A stretch of DNA of 64,000 nucleotides from Pantoea coffeiphila (GCF_016909495.1 NZ_JAFBFW010000003.1:186001-250000); one strand, 5' to 3'; positions 1 to 9,199 are shown, numbered from the stretch's first letter. Translations and numbers: made by a program. The notes: generated from the letters alone by a model not told the origin.

Positions 1-332
1 ATAAGGATGAATAAGGTGCGCACCCGTATGCATTTCAATCTGTTAGCCTTTATTTTTGGTTAAACATTGTAATTAATTATGAATAAAGTAATTCTGGATA
101 AACTTACCATGAGGATATTTAAATTTACGCCAGCATTATTACTTAGATAACTAATCAGAGTTGATAAGTTTTCTACTAACGGGTGAAGACAAAAAATTAT
201 TTCAATGCTTTTAAAGCGCTGGAAACGTATTGCGCCGTTTGCGTAACGATTGATTTAGGGATTTTTACTACAGTTATAGCATCGTGCAGGTTGCCGCCTG
301 TGCAGAGTGTATGCCCGAGATAAGGAGATAAG
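1..332. other. AT-rich upstream region of dak, no gene seen
   Basis: The first 300 bases are AT-rich, with many stop codons in all frames. They probably hold the promoter region of the kinase gene that follows. An 18-codon reading frame at 7-63 has nothing to support it. No operator could be assigned with confidence. Confidence 0.5.
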
Positions 333-1973
333 ATGAGTCAGTTTTTTATGAACGACAAGCAACATCTGGTCAATGAGGCGATAGAAGGCTCGCTGTTAAG
401 TACGCCTTTTCATAATCTTAGCCGTCTCGCGCTGGGAGCAGATTTGCGTATTGTCGTGCGCAGTGACTGGGACCGTTCGAAAGTTGCGCTGATTTCCGGT
501 GGCGGTTCCGGCCACGAACCTGCCCACATCGGCTTTGTCGGCAAAGGAATGCTGAGTGCCGCGGTGTGCGGCGATGTTTTTGCTTCCCCCAGTGTGGATG
601 CCGTGCTGCACGCCATTATTAACGTAACCGGTGAGGCTGGCTGTCTGCTGATCGTCAAGAACTACACCGGCGATCGGCTGAACTTTGGTCTGGCGGCGGA
701 GAAAGCCAAACAGCTGGGGTATCGGGTGGAAATGGTGATGGTGCAGGATGATATCGCGCTGCCGGACAACCCTCAGCCTCGTGGCATTGCGGGTACGGCG
801 CTGGTGCATAAAATTGCCGGTTATGCCGCTGAACAGGGGAAGAGCCTGGCCGATGTCACCGCATTAGCGCAGAGGGCCATCAAGCAGATCGCCTCCATCG
901 GTGTTGCCTTCAGCAGCTGTCATATTCCAGGAGAAGCCCGTGATGACCGCGTCAAGCCGGGCACCTGCGAGGTAGGGATGGGGATTCACGGTGAGCCGGG
1001 CGCATCGACGTTGAAAACCCAGAACAGCGTGGAGATCGTCGCTCAGATGGTGCAGCGCCTTACCGCTCACACAGGCGATCGACCGCTGGCACTGTTAATC
1101 AATAACCTCGGCGGTTTTTCGATGCTGGAGATGGCGGTGCTGACGCGGGAAGTGCTGCGCTCGCCGATTGGCAGGCAGGCTCGGCTGCTGCTGGGGCCGG
1201 CAACGCTGGTCAGCGCGCTGGATATGAAGGGATTCTCGCTGTCTGTTCTGCGGCTGGATGATGAGTTTGAGAAGGCGCTGCTGGCGAAAGTGGAAGCGGC
1301 GGGCTGGACAGAGGCTGTCTCACCGTCAACGCTGGTGGAAGCACCGGCGAAGACCCTCGATCGACAGCCGACCTTTACGCCTTCCTCTAACGATAAAGTG
1401 GCCGCACTGTTGACCACCCTTTGCCGGACGCTGATTGCGCAGGAAAGCGAGTTAAACAATCTGGATGCGAAAGTGGGCGACGGCGATACCGGTTCAACAT
1501 TTGCCGCCGGAGCCAGAAGCCTCCTCAAGGCCTGCGAAGAGCAGTCGCTGCCGCTCGATCGGACCGGGCAGTTGCTAAACGTTATTGGCGAAAAGCTGGC
1601 GACGGTGATGGGAGGCTCATCGGGCGTGCTGATGTCGATTATGTTCACTGCCGCCGGTCAGCGCCTGGAAGAGGGCGAGCCGCTGCCGCAGGCGCTGCAA
1701 TACGGTCTGGAGCGTATGCAGCATTACGGCGGTGCGCGGGTCGGGCAGCGTACGATGATTGATGCATTGGACCCTGCGTTTAACGCTTTGGCTGAGGGGA
1801 AAGATCTGGCTGCTGTTGCGCAAGCCGCACGTGAAGGGGCCGAGAGCACCAGTCTGATGCGCAGCGCCGGAGCAGGGCGCGCTTCCTATTTGAATGCAGA
1901 AAGCCTGGACGGCGTGAAAGATCCCGGCGCATACGCGGTAGAAAAAGTGTTCGCCGCGCTGGCCGGAAAATAG
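333..1973 (+). CDS. dak: Single-chain dihydroxyacetone kinase (DhaK-DhaL fusion)
   Basis: Cytoplasmic ATP-dependent kinase that makes dihydroxyacetone phosphate from dihydroxyacetone. The 546-residue length fits the one-chain Citrobacter freundii type rather than the PTS-dependent three-subunit enzyme. The DhaK domain (about 1-330) carries the GGGSGHEP loop near residue 56 and the histidine that binds substrate covalently, H219 in GMGIHGEPG. The DhaL ATP-binding domain (about 355-546) carries the Mg-binding AKVGDGDTG motif and GGSSG. An AAGGAG ribosome site ends about 5 bases before the ATG. The gene stands alone, with a hairpin behind it and sbmA convergent. It can feed dihydroxyacetone from glycerol oxidation or from the aldolase at 60.4 kb into glycolysis; that link is inference. 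Confidence 0.93.
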   Translation: MSQFFMNDKQHLVNEAIEGSLLSTPFHNLSRLALGADLRIVVRSDWDRSKVALISGGGSGHEPAHIGFVGKGMLSAAVCGDVFASPSVDAVLHAIINVTGEAGCLLIVKNYTGDRLNFGLAAEKAKQLGYRVEMVMVQDDIALPDNPQPRGIAGTALVHKIAGYAAEQGKSLADVTALAQRAIKQIASIGVAFSSCHIPGEARDDRVKPGTCEVGMGIHGEPGASTLKTQNSVEIVAQMVQRLTAHTGDRPLALLINNLGGFSMLEMAVLTREVLRSPIGRQARLLLGPATLVSALDMKGFSLSVLRLDDEFEKALLAKVEAAGWTEAVSPSTLVEAPAKTLDRQPTFTPSSNDKVAALLTTLCRTLIAQESELNNLDAKVGDGDTGSTFAAGARSLLKACEEQSLPLDRTGQLLNVIGEKLATVMGGSSGVLMSIMFTAAGQRLEEGEPLPQALQYGLERMQHYGGARVGQRTMIDALDPAFNALAEGKDLAAVAQAAREGAESTSLMRSAGAGRASYLNAESLDGVKDPGAYAVEKVFAALAGK

Positions 1974-1987
1974 CCTGATTGTTGACG

Positions 1988-2011
1988 ATGGCCGCCTCGG
2001 GCGGCGGCCAT
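1988..2011. terminator. Hairpin between convergent dak and sbmA
   Basis: TGGCCGCC and GGCGGCCA form an 8-bp perfect stem around a 6-base loop just after the dak stop. It lacks a strong T tract on either side. It may act in both directions because the flanking genes converge, but intrinsic terminator strength is doubtful. Confidence 0.5.
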
Positions 2012-2012
2012 T

Positions 2013-2075
2013 ACTCCAGACTCCAGACTCCAGACTCCAGACTCCAGACTCCAGACTCCAGACTCCAGACTCCAG
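2013..2075. repeat. Heptanucleotide tandem repeat, 9 copies of ACTCCAG
   Basis: Nine uninterrupted copies of the 7-base unit ACTCCAG lie between the dak hairpin and the sbmA stop codon, which is only 8 bases away. Read on the minus strand the unit has no stop codon, which produces artificial open frames encoding repeated LESGVWS. Copy number is likely to vary between strains through slippage (inference). Confidence 0.95.
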
Positions 2076-2082
2076 CATTCCA

Positions 2083-3309
2083 TCAGATAGCGCTGCTTTC
2101 CGTCTCTGGCAACGTATCCAGCGTATGCTCAAAGCTGCGCAGACGTTTGTAGATCGACAGCAGTTCAACCAGCGTTGTCCACGAGTTAATCAGATACTGG
2201 AACGAACCGCGAACCTGGTCGAAGACGTTGGTGATCTGCGTTAACAGCCCGAGGGTAATTGCTCCGCTGACAATTGATGGGAACAGGACAAAAATACTGA
2301 ATACCGCATCCAGCTGGATGTAGAAAATACGCACGATATTAAAGTAGAGATAATGGAAATAGAGGCGGAAGTAATTGACCCGCACGTTATGAAACAATGT
2401 CTTGACCGTAGGTGGCTGCGCACGCTGGGGGTCGTCTTCGCCATACACCAGCTCTTTACGGTAGGCCGCTTCCACCCGCTGATTGCGGAAGGATAGCCCC
2501 GGCAGCTTGATACCCACGACTGCCAGCAGGCCGGTGCCGAGAATTGACCACGTGACGGCGGCAATCACTAACGCGTAGGGGACACTGCCGATAATCGGCA
2601 CGGTTTTGACGTGCACCGACAGGGCGACCAGCACCGGCAGGAAAGCGATCAGCGTCATCACCGCGTTAATAAAGCTCACCCCCATATCTTCCAGCGTGGA
2701 GGCAAAGCGCATGGTATCTTCCTGCACGCGCTGCGCTGCACCCTCAATACCGCGCAGGCGCGGCCAGTGGGACATGTAGTAGTGGTTCATCGCTGAACGC
2801 CAGCGGAAAACGTAGTGGCTGATAAAAAACAGATTCAGCACATCAATCACTACGGCAATCAGCGCGATGCTGAGGAAGCCGCCAATCTGGCCATAGAGCG
2901 TGTCGATTTTTACCGTATTCGGATGCGCCATCGCCCGCTGTACGAGGTCATAAAAGGGTTCATACCAGCGGTTGATCGCCACGCCAACCTGCACAGAAAA
3001 CCAGGTGACAAAAATAATCAGCGCGCTGCCGAGTACCGACCAGCGCTGCCAGGGATGCGGGCTGAACAGCGCCCAGAATCCGGCAAAAAGCAGCGCCGCC
3101 AGCAGGTAGTAGCTGTAGAAGCCGAGCTCAGCAGGGGCAATAAAGCACAGGGCGTTGTTCGGCAACGGGCCGAGGGCAACCGGAGAGAACTGCATCAGGT
3201 GCGCGAGGTGGCTACCGGCAAAACCGAACCAGAACAAAATAGCCATCAGGCTCCACAGCGCCGCGCTGCTGAAGAACAGCAGAGGCCGGGGGAAAAAGGA
3301 TTTAAACAT
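2083..3309 (-). CDS. sbmA: Peptide antibiotic transporter SbmA
   Basis: Inner-membrane, proton-driven importer of the SbmA/BacA family. In E. coli it takes up microcin B17, J25, bleomycin and proline-rich peptides. The 408-residue protein aligns end to end with E. coli SbmA (406), including the MFKSFFP start and the near-invariant stretches [19 protein letters not shown] and [18 protein letters not shown]. It has multiple hydrophobic segments and a membrane-domain fold like ABC exporters, but no nucleotide-binding domain. The ATG follows a GGAG site. It converges with dak across a heptamer repeat array. No partner gene lies nearby; in E. coli sbmA is followed by yaiW, which is absent here. 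Confidence 0.95.
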   Translation of the reverse strand: MFKSFFPRPLLFFSSAALWSLMAILFWFGFAGSHLAHLMQFSPVALGPLPNNALCFIAPAELGFYSYYLLAALLFAGFWALFSPHPWQRWSVLGSALIIFVTWFSVQVGVAINRWYEPFYDLVQRAMAHPNTVKIDTLYGQIGGFLSIALIAVVIDVLNLFFISHYVFRWRSAMNHYYMSHWPRLRGIEGAAQRVQEDTMRFASTLEDMGVSFINAVMTLIAFLPVLVALSVHVKTVPIIGSVPYALVIAAVTWSILGTGLLAVVGIKLPGLSFRNQRVEAAYRKELVYGEDDPQRAQPPTVKTLFHNVRVNYFRLYFHYLYFNIVRIFYIQLDAVFSIFVLFPSIVSGAITLGLLTQITNVFDQVRGSFQYLINSWTTLVELLSIYKRLRSFEHTLDTLPETESSAI

Positions 3310-3540
3310 AGAAACTCCACCGCGAATTTGTAACGGTTATACCGTGATTGTTTGTGAGGAATCTCGCTAACAGTGTTTCCATTAATTTCCAGGCCGTTTC
3401 TCAGGGCGAAAAATTATCGTTTATGCTGAATTTTTGCCTGGCTACTCTATTTTCCCTGCCTGAAGCCCACTATTTACTAACAAATGAAGTCAGATTAACG
3501 AAAAAACGCGATTTGCATTTTGAATGTTTATTCAACAAAG

Positions 3541-3761
3541 CAGATAATGAACGCCGACGGGGCGACAGGCGAACTTGCCTGAGCACGCAGCGGTTTTCGT
3601 CTCTCCCCAGGAGACTGTCCGTCACAGGCACGACAGGAGTTGTGTTCCCACAGGATGTGGGCAGGATCAGCGTGTGCGCCATCCAATGGCGTATTGATTG
3701 CATGCCGGCAGTATCTTTCCATTGAAGAGAAATAGCTGCCAGCAACCGGGTGAAAATAATA
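3541..3761 (+). promoter_or_regulatory. Structured leader with AGGA hairpins before the c-di-GMP gene
   Basis: This part of the 450-base spacer holds at least four perfect short stem-loops: CAGGC/GCCTG (3566-3581), GTCTC/GAGAC (3599-3615), CCCAC/GTGGG (3647-3661) and CGCCAT/ATGGCG (3677-3691). Four AGGA motifs occur at 3609, 3635, 3652 and 3663, and the third sits exactly in the loop of the CCCAC/GTGGG hairpin. That resembles CsrA/RsmA binding elements, and CsrA is known to control GGDEF/EAL genes in enterobacteria. No AGGA overlaps the start region, so translational control is only a suggestion. It does not look like the GEMM c-di-GMP riboswitch. Confidence 0.4.
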
Positions 3762-5840
3762 ATGAATGAAAACTCAGATGTAATGTATCGGCTTCTGGTT
3801 CAGAGCGTGGTTGACTACGCCATTTATATGCTGAAACCGGACGGTACCGTCGCGAACTGGAATACGGGTGCCCAGCGGGCCAAAGGGTATCTGCCGGACG
3901 AGATCATCGGCAAAAATTTCAGCTGTTTTTACAGCCACCAGGATCAGGAAAAGGGTTTACCACAGTACGGACTGGGCATCGCCCGCGACACCGGTCGTTA
4001 CGAAAGTAAAGGCTGGCGCTATCGCAAAGACGGCACTGCCTTTTGGGCACACGTGGTGATTGATGCTATCCGTACCGACAGCGGTGAGCTGCTGGGCTTC
4101 GCGAAAATCACCCGCGACTGCACCGAGCTGCGCGAGTATGAAGAACAGATGCGCGAAGCCCGCGAGCTGGCGGAGCGGCACAGTGAGAAAATGGCTGCGC
4201 TGTCGACCTTCCTCGACACTATCGTGACCAATATTCCGTCCAGTGTGATTGTGGAAGACGTGGTTACTCGTGAAATTCTGCTGATCAACAATAAGGCTCA
4301 GCAGCTGCTCGGCGGCGTGCAGGAAGACTTTGTCGGCAAGAAGCTTTCGCAGTGTATGACGCTGGAAATGGGCGAATATTTTATGCAGCTTTCCGACGCC
4401 GCACAGCGTAAAGGGGGCATTCACCGCAGCGAGCGTCTGCTGGACAGCCACGGACGCGATCGGATTATCAACGCCACGGCCTCGATTATTCGCGGTAACG
4501 ACGCTACGCATAACTACGTGCTGCTGATCGCCGACGATGTTACCGATCAGCGCGCCGCCGACGCGCGTATTCACCATATGGCGCATCACGATAATCTGAC
4601 CAGCCTGCCAAATCGCGTGCTGTTCAGCCAGCGGCTCAATGAGGCGCTGCGCGGCGATCGCGAAGAGCGCAAAATCACCGCTACGCTGTGCCTCGATCTG
4701 GATAATTTTAAAAACGTTAACGATGCGCTGGGCCATCAGATGGGCGACGATCTGCTGCGGACGGTGGCGGTGCGGCTGCGCAGCGTGCTGCGCGAGCAGG
4801 ATACGCTGGCGCGTACCGGTGGGGACGAGTTTTCTATCGTTCTGCCGGGCCTGAAGCAGGCGGAAGAGGCGGAAATCGTGGCCAGCCGCCTGATCGAAAC
4901 CATTCGCCCGCCGTTCAACGTTGACGGGCATAATCTTTCCGTCGGCCTGAGCATTGGCATTGCGATTGCCGAACGCGGGATCAGTACGCCGGAGCACCTG
5001 CTGCGCTGTGCCGATATGGCGCTGTATGAAGCCAAACGTAACGGGCGTAACCGCTTCGAATACTTTACCGAGCAGATGGGCGAGCTGGCGGCGAAGCGGC
5101 GGATGATTGAAAACGATCTGCGCGAAGCGATTAGCTGCCGCCAGTTAAGGCTCTACTATCAGCCGATTACCAATAATCAGCATCAGCATATTATTGGCTA
5201 TGAGGCACTGATGCGCTGGCACCACCCGGAAAAAGGCATGATTATGCCGATGGACTTTATTCCGATTGCCGAGGAAACCGGGCTAATCCACAGCCTGGGG
5301 GCTTATGCGCTGCACGAGGCCTGTCGTGAAGCCGCCAGCTGGCAGGGCGGGCAGAGCGTGGCGGTGAACCTGTCGCCGATGCAGTTTAAAAACAGCGCTC
5401 TGGTGTCGGTGGTGGAAGCGGCGCTGAAAGAGTCCGGCCTGGCACCGCATCGTCTGGAGGTGGAGATCACCGAGTCGGTACTGCTGGATAATACCTCGGT
5501 GAATATCGATATCCTGCAGAAGCTCAAAGCGCTGGGCGTGCGTATCGCGCTGGATGATTTCGGCACCGGCTACTCATCGCTGAGCTATCTGCGCTCGTTC
5601 CCGTTCGACAAGATCAAAATCGATAAATCGTTTATTAACGATATGAAAGACAGCCGCGAGGCGCTGGCGATTATCCGGGCAATTACCGGGATGAGCCGCA
5701 GTCTGGATATTCAGATCACCGCCGAAGGCGTGGAGAGCAACGAGCAGTTTGAACGACTGAAGGAAGAGGGCTGTACGCTGTTCCAGGGCTACTATTTTGG
5801 CCGCCCGCAGCCCTCTGAAGACCGCCTGAAAGAGTTCTGA
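3762..5840 (+). CDS. PAS-PAS-GGDEF-EAL dual-domain c-di-GMP enzyme
   Basis: Predicted soluble sensor and turnover enzyme for cyclic di-GMP, 692 residues from the ATG at 3762. No membrane segments or signal peptide are seen. An N-terminal PAS domain (about 5-120) and a second PAS-like region (about 150-265) are joined by a charged helix. The GGDEF domain carries an intact GGDEF (353-357) preceded by an RxxD inhibitory site (REQD, 344-347). The EAL domain has intact EALMRW (from 481), LDDFGTGYSS and KIDKSF, so both activities look possible. A GTG four codons upstream has no ribosome site, whereas GGGTGA sits 8 bases before the chosen ATG. The signal it senses is unknown. Leader RNA structures lie upstream. 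Confidence 0.88.
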   Translation: MNENSDVMYRLLVQSVVDYAIYMLKPDGTVANWNTGAQRAKGYLPDEIIGKNFSCFYSHQDQEKGLPQYGLGIARDTGRYESKGWRYRKDGTAFWAHVVIDAIRTDSGELLGFAKITRDCTELREYEEQMREARELAERHSEKMAALSTFLDTIVTNIPSSVIVEDVVTREILLINNKAQQLLGGVQEDFVGKKLSQCMTLEMGEYFMQLSDAAQRKGGIHRSERLLDSHGRDRIINATASIIRGNDATHNYVLLIADDVTDQRAADARIHHMAHHDNLTSLPNRVLFSQRLNEALRGDREERKITATLCLDLDNFKNVNDALGHQMGDDLLRTVAVRLRSVLREQDTLARTGGDEFSIVLPGLKQAEEAEIVASRLIETIRPPFNVDGHNLSVGLSIGIAIAERGISTPEHLLRCADMALYEAKRNGRNRFEYFTEQMGELAAKRRMIENDLREAISCRQLRLYYQPITNNQHQHIIGYEALMRWHHPEKGMIMPMDFIPIAEETGLIHSLGAYALHEACREAASWQGGQSVAVNLSPMQFKNSALVSVVEAALKESGLAPHRLEVEITESVLLDNTSVNIDILQKLKALGVRIALDDFGTGYSSLSYLRSFPFDKIKIDKSFINDMKDSREALAIIRAITGMSRSLDIQITAEGVESNEQFERLKEEGCTLFQGYYFGRPQPSEDRLKEF

Positions 5841-5888
5841 TCCACAGGTGAACGTCAGGGGTGACACCGTGCCGCCCCTGCATCTGTA

Positions 5889-7304
5889 TCAGATATCATC
5901 CAGATTAATGCCGCGCGTCTTCGGCCCGAAGATGCCGATGGTCAGCATCACAATCAGCATGCTGACGACGATAAAGGCCACCACACCCTGGGTGCCCGCC
6001 ACCTGCAAAATCATCCCGATAATAATGCTGCTGAACACCGTTGAAAGGCGGCTGAACGAATAGCAGAATCCAACGGCGCGCGCACGGATAAAGGTAGGAA
6101 ACACCTCGGTCTGATAGGCGTGATAGCTGAAGGTTAGCCAGGCGTTAGAGTAGGTGATGCAGAAGCCGCAGATGATTAACAGCAGCGGATTGGTCTGCAG
6201 GGCGAACAGCGTACCGAAAATCACCGTCATCAGCGACGACAGGACGATCTGCCATTTGTTCTCGATTTTATCCGCGTAGCGGCTGCAAATCAGCGAGCCC
6301 AGCGGGTAGGCGAGGGTGATAAAAAAGGCATACAGCAGACTGTGGGTGATGCTGGCACCTTTACCTGAAAGCAGCGCGGGCAGCCAGTTACCGAAGCCGA
6401 AGAAGCCGATTGCCTGAAAGATATTCATCACCACCAGCATCAGCGTGCGCTGGCGATATTCCGGCCGCCAGATATCCCGGAAGCGCCCCTGCGGTTTCTG
6501 CGTGGCTGCCGTTTCCATCTCTGCCAGACTCGGGGCGGTCACCGGCACGCCGCAGCGGATTTCCAGACCGCTGACCACCTGATGGGCTTCCTGATGCCGA
6601 CCCTGCTGTGCCAGCCAGCGCGGCGACTCCGGCAGATTTTTTCGCACCAGCCAGATAACCATCGAGCAGACGGCCCCGGCAATCACCACCCAGCGCCAGC
6701 CGGTCAGGCCCAAAATGGTCTGCGGCACCAGCCACCAGGACATCAGCGCGACGGCGGGCACCGAAAGAAACTGCACAAAGAAGGCGAAAGCAAAGGCTTT
6801 ACTGCGCAGCCGTGACGGAACGCATTCGCTGAGGTAGGTATCGATGGTCACCAGTTCAATACCCAGGCCGACGCCCACCAGAAAGCGGCAGAAAATAATC
6901 CACTCTGCCTGGTTCTGGAACGCCATCAGCATGGAAAAGCAGCCGTACCAGGCCAGTGCAAACATAAAGGTCATCCGGCGGCCAAAACGATCGGCGTGAG
7001 GCGCCAGCAGGCTGGCACCGAGGAACAGGCCAAGGAAGGTGGCGGAGGCAAATGCGGCCTGGTCAGATATTCCGAATACGCCGAGTTCACCAAGATGAAA
7101 TATGTTCTCGCTGATTAAACCTGAACTAATATATCCCGTCTGGAATAAATCATAGAGTTCAAAGAAACCGCCCAGCGAAAGTAAGGCGATAAAACGCCAC
7201 AGCCCGGCGGTAGCGGGTAGGGCATCGAGACGATCGGATAATTTATTATATTTTATAGGGTTATTTTGCGGGGAAGGAATTCCCGGCGCGCAGGCTTCAC
7301 TCAT
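5889..7304 (-). CDS. MFS metabolite:proton symporter family transporter
   Basis: Inner-membrane carrier of 471 residues with 12 predicted membrane segments and the MFS loop motif DRFGRR between segments 2 and 3. PESPRWL after segment 6 is typical of the sugar-porter and metabolite:H+ symporter branch that includes E. coli YaaU and YdjK. The hydrophilic N-terminal 30 residues precede the first helix. The substrate cannot be read from sequence. It is encoded on the same strand as glpR but separated by about 190 AT-rich bases, so it probably has its own promoter and is not part of the glp regulon. Confidence 0.8.
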   Translation of the reverse strand: MSEACAPGIPSPQNNPIKYNKLSDRLDALPATAGLWRFIALLSLGGFFELYDLFQTGYISSGLISENIFHLGELGVFGISDQAAFASATFLGLFLGASLLAPHADRFGRRMTFMFALAWYGCFSMLMAFQNQAEWIIFCRFLVGVGLGIELVTIDTYLSECVPSRLRSKAFAFAFFVQFLSVPAVALMSWWLVPQTILGLTGWRWVVIAGAVCSMVIWLVRKNLPESPRWLAQQGRHQEAHQVVSGLEIRCGVPVTAPSLAEMETAATQKPQGRFRDIWRPEYRQRTLMLVVMNIFQAIGFFGFGNWLPALLSGKGASITHSLLYAFFITLAYPLGSLICSRYADKIENKWQIVLSSLMTVIFGTLFALQTNPLLLIICGFCITYSNAWLTFSYHAYQTEVFPTFIRARAVGFCYSFSRLSTVFSSIIIGMILQVAGTQGVVAFIVVSMLIVMLTIGIFGPKTRGINLDDI

Positions 7305-7497
7305 TTTTCTTTTCAGACCTTGATAGCAGAGGACAATAACTTTTCATGCTAATAGTTAGCAGCAAAATTTAAATTTTGAATTGTATCCGCTATGAAGAAA
7401 AATAAGCATAAAAAACGCTTATAGTTATTTTTTTGCTATTTATTTCTGATTTGCCAGGCTGTGGTAGATTCCGCGCCTGGCTGCTCAGTAAAAACCG

Positions 7498-8256
7498 TTA
7501 GCACAGTTCCAGATGTACCTCATGCTGCTCAATGGTTTTCATAATTTCCGGCGGCGGCGCTTCATCAGTAAACAGATAGTCAATCAGACTCATGCTGCCC
7601 AGATTGACCATCGCATTACGGCCAAACTTAGAATGGTCTGCCACCAGCATCACACAGCGAGAGTTCTCAATAATTGCCCGCTTGGTGCGCACTTCGTGGT
7701 AGTCGAAGTCCAGCAGTGAACCATCCAGATCGATGCCGCTGATGCCCAGAATGCCGTAATCCAGGCGGAACTGAGAAATATAGTCGAGCGTGGCCTCGCC
7801 CATAATCCCGCCATCGCGGGTGCGTACTTCTCCCCCGGCAAGGATCAGGCGGAAATCCGGCTTGGCCATGAGCAGCACCGCTACGTTCAGATTGTTGGTC
7901 ACAATGCGCAGGTTATTGTGGTTCATCAACGCGTGGGCAACCGCTTCCGGCGTGGTGCCGATATCAATAAACAGTGAAGCCCCGTCGGGAATCTGGCTGG
8001 CAACCCGCTGGGCGATACGCGCTTTTTCCGCAGACCACATCATTTTACGGTCCTGCCAGGCGGTATTCTCCGAGCTGGACGGCAGCGCTGCGCCACCGTG
8101 ATGGCGATGAATTTTATTCTGCTCAGCCAGATCGTTTAAATCGCGGCGGATGGTTTGCGGACTGACCGCAAAATGCTCCACCAGCTCTTCAGTACTGACA
8201 TATCCCTGGCGACGAACCAGATCGATAATCGCGTCATGACGCTGTGTCTGCTTCAA
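7498..8256 (-). CDS. glpR: Glycerol-3-phosphate regulon repressor GlpR
   Basis: DeoR-family repressor that releases DNA when glycerol 3-phosphate binds. The protein is 252 residues, identical in length to E. coli GlpR. It has an N-terminal helix-turn-helix (VSTEELVEHFAVSPQTIRRD) and the DeoR C-terminal sensor with FIDIGTTPEA and VADHSKFGRN. The frame is open further upstream into glpG, but homology begins at KQTQRH. The only codon there is a TTG at 8256 preceded by a GGGGGAA ribosome site, so I take TTG as start. It lies 14 bases behind glpG, as in the E. coli glpEGR cluster. A matching operator is present before glpD. Confidence 0.93.
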   Translation of the reverse strand: MKQTQRHDAIIDLVRRQGYVSTEELVEHFAVSPQTIRRDLNDLAEQNKIHRHHGGAALPSSSENTAWQDRKMMWSAEKARIAQRVASQIPDGASLFIDIGTTPEAVAHALMNHNNLRIVTNNLNVAVLLMAKPDFRLILAGGEVRTRDGGIMGEATLDYISQFRLDYGILGISGIDLDGSLLDFDYHEVRTKRAIIENSRCVMLVADHSKFGRNAMVNLGSMSLIDYLFTDEAPPPEIMKTIEQHEVHLELC

Positions 8257-8270
8257 AAGAGTTCCCCCTG

Positions 8271-9101
8271 TTATCGTTTTTTCTGGCGAGTGTCGACAAA
8301 CGCCATGGCCAGGCCAACCAGCAGTCCGGCAACGTGGCTTGGCAGACCGGTGTTCGCACCGAAGACGCCCGTGGCTTCCAGTACCACCCACACTACAAAA
8401 ATCCCCATCAGCCCGCCGCCAATATTCAGCGGACTGCGCTCGTCACGCATCGCGTGCAGCCAGGCATACGCAACCAGCGCATGGTCAACGCCAGACAGCC
8501 CGCCGAACCAGAAGCCGTTAAACCGGGACTGCGCAAAACCGCACAGCAGCGCGGAGATCAGCGCGATGGTAAACAGCTTACCGCTGCCGAGCTGTTTTTC
8601 GATGCGCCCGCCAATATAAAACCACCACAGCAGATTAATCAGCAGTGCCAGCAGCGAGAAGTTCATCAGCACGTGGCTGAACCAGCGCCACACCTGGAAA
8701 TGCTGCATGCTGTCTTTCGGCCAGCCGAGCCAGGCAATCGCCTGTGCATAACCGCCCAGCGCAATCAGCAGGTAGACCAGTATGGAAGCAATACTGACCC
8801 CTATCGTCAGTGGCCCGGCCATCTCCTTCATTCTTACCTTTAGCGATGGGCCAGCAGGACTGACGTACTTGATGCCGCTGTCGGTATTTTCAGTTTTCCA
8901 GCTGGCTGCCTGATAACGCGGGTGATCCGGTTCGCGTATAAACTGGTTAAGTTCGTTTTCGACCACGCTTAACTGAGATTCATCATCCAGCCATAGCGTG
9001 TAGTTGCCTTCCTGCTCAATACGCAGCGTAATGCCGCGCGTCGCCATATAGTCAACAAACGCCTGCGCCATGCGCAGATGGGTAAATTGGGTGATGCGCA
9101 T
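8271..9101 (-). CDS. glpG: Rhomboid intramembrane protease GlpG (divergent active site)
   Basis: Inner-membrane serine protease of the rhomboid family, 276 residues, with an N-terminal cytoplasmic domain (about 1-90) and six membrane segments. The catalytic serine S203 in FGGLSG and the catalytic histidine H256 in PSHVAGL are kept (E. coli S201 and H254), as are N156 and H143. Other conserved positions differ: the oxyanion-hole histidine (E. coli H150) is A152, E. coli H145 is N147, V204 is D206 and Y205, which stacks on the catalytic histidine, is H207. Activity may therefore be weak, altered or lost. It sits between glpE and glpR as in E. coli. Confidence 0.93.
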   Translation of the reverse strand: MRITQFTHLRMAQAFVDYMATRGITLRIEQEGNYTLWLDDESQLSVVENELNQFIREPDHPRYQAASWKTENTDSGIKYVSPAGPSLKVRMKEMAGPLTIGVSIASILVYLLIALGGYAQAIAWLGWPKDSMQHFQVWRWFSHVLMNFSLLALLINLLWWFYIGGRIEKQLGSGKLFTIALISALLCGFAQSRFNGFWFGGLSGVDHALVAYAWLHAMRDERSPLNIGGGLMGIFVVWVVLEATGVFGANTGLPSHVAGLLVGLAMAFVDTRQKKR

Positions 9102-9199
9102 AATAGAAGGCTGATTCCCTGTAGATTAAAACGAGAGCGGCAGTATACCCCGTCACATCGAAGCTTGCAGGATCAAAGGCTTCCACTGCCGTACGCCGG

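Noticed and set aside
7..63. 18-codon frame at the very start of the window
   Set aside because: Short, no neighbour context, and no evidence that it is a leader peptide for the distant dak gene.
1617..2168. Minus-strand frames with repeated LESGVWS
   Set aside because: They are translations of the heptamer array extended antisense into dak; no ribosome site or homology.
3348..3725. 125-codon frame between sbmA and the GGDEF-EAL gene
   Set aside because: Composition looks random, no ribosome site, and it runs through the hairpin-rich leader.
3541..3761. c-di-GMP riboswitch upstream of the GGDEF-EAL gene
   Set aside because: The conserved GEMM core sequences are not present; only hairpins and AGGA motifs are seen.
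3957..4997. 346-codon minus-strand frame
   Set aside because: Lies wholly antisense to the GGDEF-EAL gene, whose catalytic motifs are intact; no ribosome site or recognisable domain.
7453..7481. Hairpin GCCAGGC/GCCTGGC behind glpR as a terminator
   Set aside because: Stem of 7 bp with a 15-base loop and no T tract; too weak to call.
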